Assembly (NCBI GenBank): GCA_016219145.1
Contig: JACRCG010000183.1
Location: forward strand, 1-16,420
Origin: Deltaproteobacteria bacterium
GTDB taxonomy: Bacteria > Desulfobacterota > Desulfuromonadia > Geobacterales > Pseudopelobacteraceae
Reading direction: 5' to 3'
Length of the DNA stretch: 16,420 nucleotides
Shown here piece after piece: positions 14,563 to 16,420 of this stretch (the stretch's first letter is position 1; each line of letters opens with the position of its first letter). The position numbers and the translations under genes are program-made. The notes below the pieces were generated by a model, which had not been told where the DNA came from, ran no database searches, and saw only the letters and a list, made by a program, of their open reading frames with translations.

Positions 14563-14591
14563 TCAATAACGTATTATGGGACGCTTGTCAA
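14563..14591 (-). promoter_or_regulatory. Possible internal promoter for guaA
   Basis: On the minus strand TTGACA (14591-14586) is followed after 17 bp by TATTGA (14568-14563), which matches three of six -10 positions. It lies in the guaB-guaA gap, 84 bp before the guaA start. The -35 box is perfect but the -10 box is poor, so guaA may be partly independent of guaB or simply cotranscribed. Confidence 0.35.
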
Positions 14592-14614
14592 CACTTTGAT
14601 GTAGTTATGGGAAA

Positions 14615-16084
14615 CTAATTTCCTACCCGATAATTTGGCGCTTCCTTGGTAATCGTCACATCATGGACGTGAGATTCTTTAAGTCCTGCGCCGGTGATGC
14701 GGATAAATCGGCCGTTTTCCTGTAGCTCTTTCATGGTTGCACACCCGGTATACCCCATTCCGGAGCGCAGCCCGCCCAGCAACTGATGAATATTGGCTGA
14801 AAGCGGCCCTCGCAGCGGGACCATCCCCTCGATTCCCTCCGGAACCAGCTTGACATCCTCGCCCACGTCTGACTGAAAGTAGCGATCCTTGCTGCCATCC
14901 TTCATGGCCCCGATGGACCCCATGCCGCGATAGCTCTTATAGGTGCGCCCCTGGTAGAGCACCGTGTCACCCGGGGATTCCTCAGTGCCGGCAAACAACG
15001 ATCCGATCATGATACAGTCAGCGCCGGCCGTCACCGCCTTGGGCAGGTCACCGGAATATTTGATGCCGCCGTAGGCAATGACCGGTATTCCATACTTGTG
15101 GGCCATGCGGGCACATTCATGAATGGCCGTAATCTGCGGGACACCGACACCAGCCACGATTCGCGTCGTACAGATCGAACCAGGTCCGATACCTACCTTG
15201 ATGCCGTCAGCGCCGGCCTTGATCAAAGCCTCGGCCGCTTCGGCGGTAGCAATATTCCCGGCGATGATTTCCACTCCGGGGAAAGTGGCTTTAGCCCTCT
15301 GAACAGCCTCGATAACTCCTTGCGAATGACCGTGAGCCGTGTCAATCACAATCACATCCACGCCAGCCCTTATCAAGGCCTCCATACGGGCCTCCATCTC
15401 GGCTGTCGGGCCGACAGCCGCGCCGACTCTCAATCGTCCCAGGCTGTCCTTGCAGGCGGAAGGATATTTCTTTACCTTCTCGATATCCTTGATGGTGATC
15501 AGACCTTTCAGAAAACGGTCGTTGTCTACAACCAGCAGCTTTTCCACTCTGGTATGCTTCAGATGTTCCTTGGCCTGTTCAAGTGTTGTCCCAACCTCCA
15601 CAGTCACAAGATTCCGCTTGGTCATTCGTGCCGATATCGGCAGGTCGAAGTCGGTCTCGAAACGCAGATCCCGGTTTGTCAGGATGCCGACCAGTTTGCC
15701 ATTGGCCTTGGTGACCGGCACTCCCGAAATGCGGTACCTTTGCATGATGTCCAACGCCTCGCTGATTTTCTGGGTTGGACGCATGGTGATCGGGTCAACG
15801 ATCATGCCGGACTCGCTCTTTTTGACTTTGTCCACCTCATAAGCCTGAGCCTCAATACTGAGGTTCTTGTGGATAATGCCGAGGCCCCCTTCACGTGCCA
15901 TGCAGATGGCGGTGCGGGCCTCAGTAACCGTATCCATGGCCGCACTGACCAGCGGTATGTTCAGGTTGATATTGCGGGAAATGCGGGTGGAAAGATTGGC
16001 GTCACGCGGCAGAATCATTGAGTGGGCGGGGACAAGCAAGACATCATCAAAGGTCAGGCCTTCGGTTATTTTATCATAGTGCAT
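14615..16084 (-). CDS. guaB: IMP dehydrogenase
   Basis: This 489-residue enzyme oxidises IMP to XMP with NAD, the rate-limiting step to GMP, in the cytosol. The catalytic Cys305 sits in GIGPGSICTTR. The N-terminus LTFDDVLLVP, the phosphate-binding region IAYGGIKYSGD and the flap region YRGMGSIGAM are all present. Two CBS domains (about 94-210) are inserted in the barrel, as usual, and bind regulatory nucleotides in known homologues. The ATG at 16084 follows AAGGAG and gives the family start MHYDKITEGLTFDDV. The product feeds guaA next in line. No guanine riboswitch was recognised upstream. Confidence 0.98.
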   Translation of the reverse strand: MHYDKITEGLTFDDVLLVPAHSMILPRDANLSTRISRNINLNIPLVSAAMDTVTEARTAICMAREGGLGIIHKNLSIEAQAYEVDKVKKSESGMIVDPITMRPTQKISEALDIMQRYRISGVPVTKANGKLVGILTNRDLRFETDFDLPISARMTKRNLVTVEVGTTLEQAKEHLKHTRVEKLLVVDNDRFLKGLITIKDIEKVKKYPSACKDSLGRLRVGAAVGPTAEMEARMEALIRAGVDVIVIDTAHGHSQGVIEAVQRAKATFPGVEIIAGNIATAEAAEALIKAGADGIKVGIGPGSICTTRIVAGVGVPQITAIHECARMAHKYGIPVIAYGGIKYSGDLPKAVTAGADCIMIGSLFAGTEESPGDTVLYQGRTYKSYRGMGSIGAMKDGSKDRYFQSDVGEDVKLVPEGIEGMVPLRGPLSANIHQLLGGLRSGMGYTGCATMKELQENGRFIRITGAGLKESHVHDVTITKEAPNYRVGN

Positions 16085-16115
16085 GGACAACTCCTTGCTG
16101 ATGAAAATTTTTAAG

Positions 16116-16144
16116 AAGTTAGTACAGCGCCTCGGGCAAGTCAA
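16116..16144 (-). promoter_or_regulatory. guaB: Probable sigma-70-type promoter of guaBA
   Basis: On the minus strand TTGACT (16144-16139) and TAACTT (16121-16116) are 17 bp apart. They match five of six and four of six consensus positions. The start of transcription would fall about 25 bp before the guaB ATG, leaving a short leader that contains the AAGGAG site. It lies in the 87-bp gap after the ccdB-like gene. Confidence 0.55.
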
Positions 16145-16171
16145 GGCAAAATGCGGCGGAAATTGGCTTAT

Positions 16172-16420
16172 TCAAAAACCTGTGACCAGCAAATCAAGAG
16201 CGGCGACAATCTCGACTCTCTGGTCTTTTAGTGAACAGATTTTGGAGCCCAAAACATGCATTTGGACTCCCACCAACTGAGGCGTTACCATCCTGACTTC
16301 GGTATCGATGATTTTAAACATCGGGGTCAAGATTGGGATAGTTTTTATTAGTACCGATGATAAAACAAGTGGCACTACAACCCTTGTCGGCAGATCATTA
16401 AGCACATCCGCTTGAATATC
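16172..16420 (-). CDS. ccdB: CcdB family toxin, N-terminus cut by window edge
   Basis: The frame is open from the right edge to a TGA at 16174-16172 and gives 82 residues of an expected ~100. The match to CcdB runs through the whole piece: DIQADVLNDLPTRVVVPL, then TPMFKIIDTEVRMVTPQLVG, then VLGSKICSLKDQRVEIVAAL and the family-typical end DLLVTGF. CcdB poisons DNA gyrase and is neutralised by CcdA, normally encoded just upstream, which here would lie beyond the edge. The true start is not visible. An in-frame GTG at 16405 is internal to the conserved region and is not taken as the start. It lies 87 bp before guaB on the same strand. Confidence 0.85.
   Translation of the reverse strand, partial: DIQADVLNDLPTRVVVPLVLSSVLIKTIPILTPMFKIIDTEVRMVTPQLVGVQMHVLGSKICSLKDQRVEIVAALDLLVTGF

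Noticed and set aside
15098..16021. Long open frame on the + strand opposite guaB
   Set aside because: It is antisense to a complete IMP dehydrogenase gene and has no domain or ribosome site of its own.

Overview
The window looks like chromosomal DNA of a Desulfuromonadales/Geobacterales-type bacterium (Geobacter, Trichlorobacter or a relative). This is inferred from protein content, not from a marker gene. A PpcA-like triheme cytochrome c7, a cbb3 oxidase cluster, a periplasmic transglutaminase-like protein and intergenic palindromic repeats all fit that group. GC content looks moderate by eye. No rRNA, tRNA, CRISPR array or intact insertion sequence was seen.

Layout. Bases 1-1775 (+) hold the tail of a DUF2157-type membrane protein, a DUF4401 membrane protein and a GDYXXLXY protein, all with overlapping ends. 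Bases 1776-2158 are non-coding and hold a long hairpin, a pair of degenerate direct repeats and a 38-bp relic of a brnA gene. Bases 2159-2750 (+) are a brnT-brnA toxin-antitoxin pair, whose strong promoter sits so close to the brnT ATG that the transcript may be leaderless. Next on the same strand is a large SPFH/flotillin-like protein with five tandem 74-residue repeats (2796-5282). Bases 5283-5603 hold copy 1 of a 162-bp palindromic repeat, followed by dgkA and a PpcA-like triheme cytochrome.

From 6640 to 12656 everything is on the minus strand. In transcription order it reads: exported transglutaminase-like coiled-coil protein, ccoN, copy 2 of the palindromic repeat, ccoO with a fused extra cytochrome c domain, a 46-aa ccoQ-like gene, a monoheme ccoP, and a YkgJ-type cysteine-cluster protein. 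The cbb3 oxidase still has three c-type hemes across CcoO and CcoP, but they are split 2+1 instead of the usual 1+2. Accessory genes ccoG, ccoH, ccoI and ccoS are not in the window.

Bases 12920-16084 (minus) are guaB then guaA, which together convert IMP to GMP. The right edge cuts a ccdB-type toxin gene (minus), so two toxin-antitoxin loci of different families lie in the window.

The most unusual items are the repeat-SPFH protein, the heme redistribution in the oxidase, the inverted pair of palindromic elements (one inside the cco operon), the apparently leaderless brnT, and the transglutaminase gene placed just ahead of ccoN.
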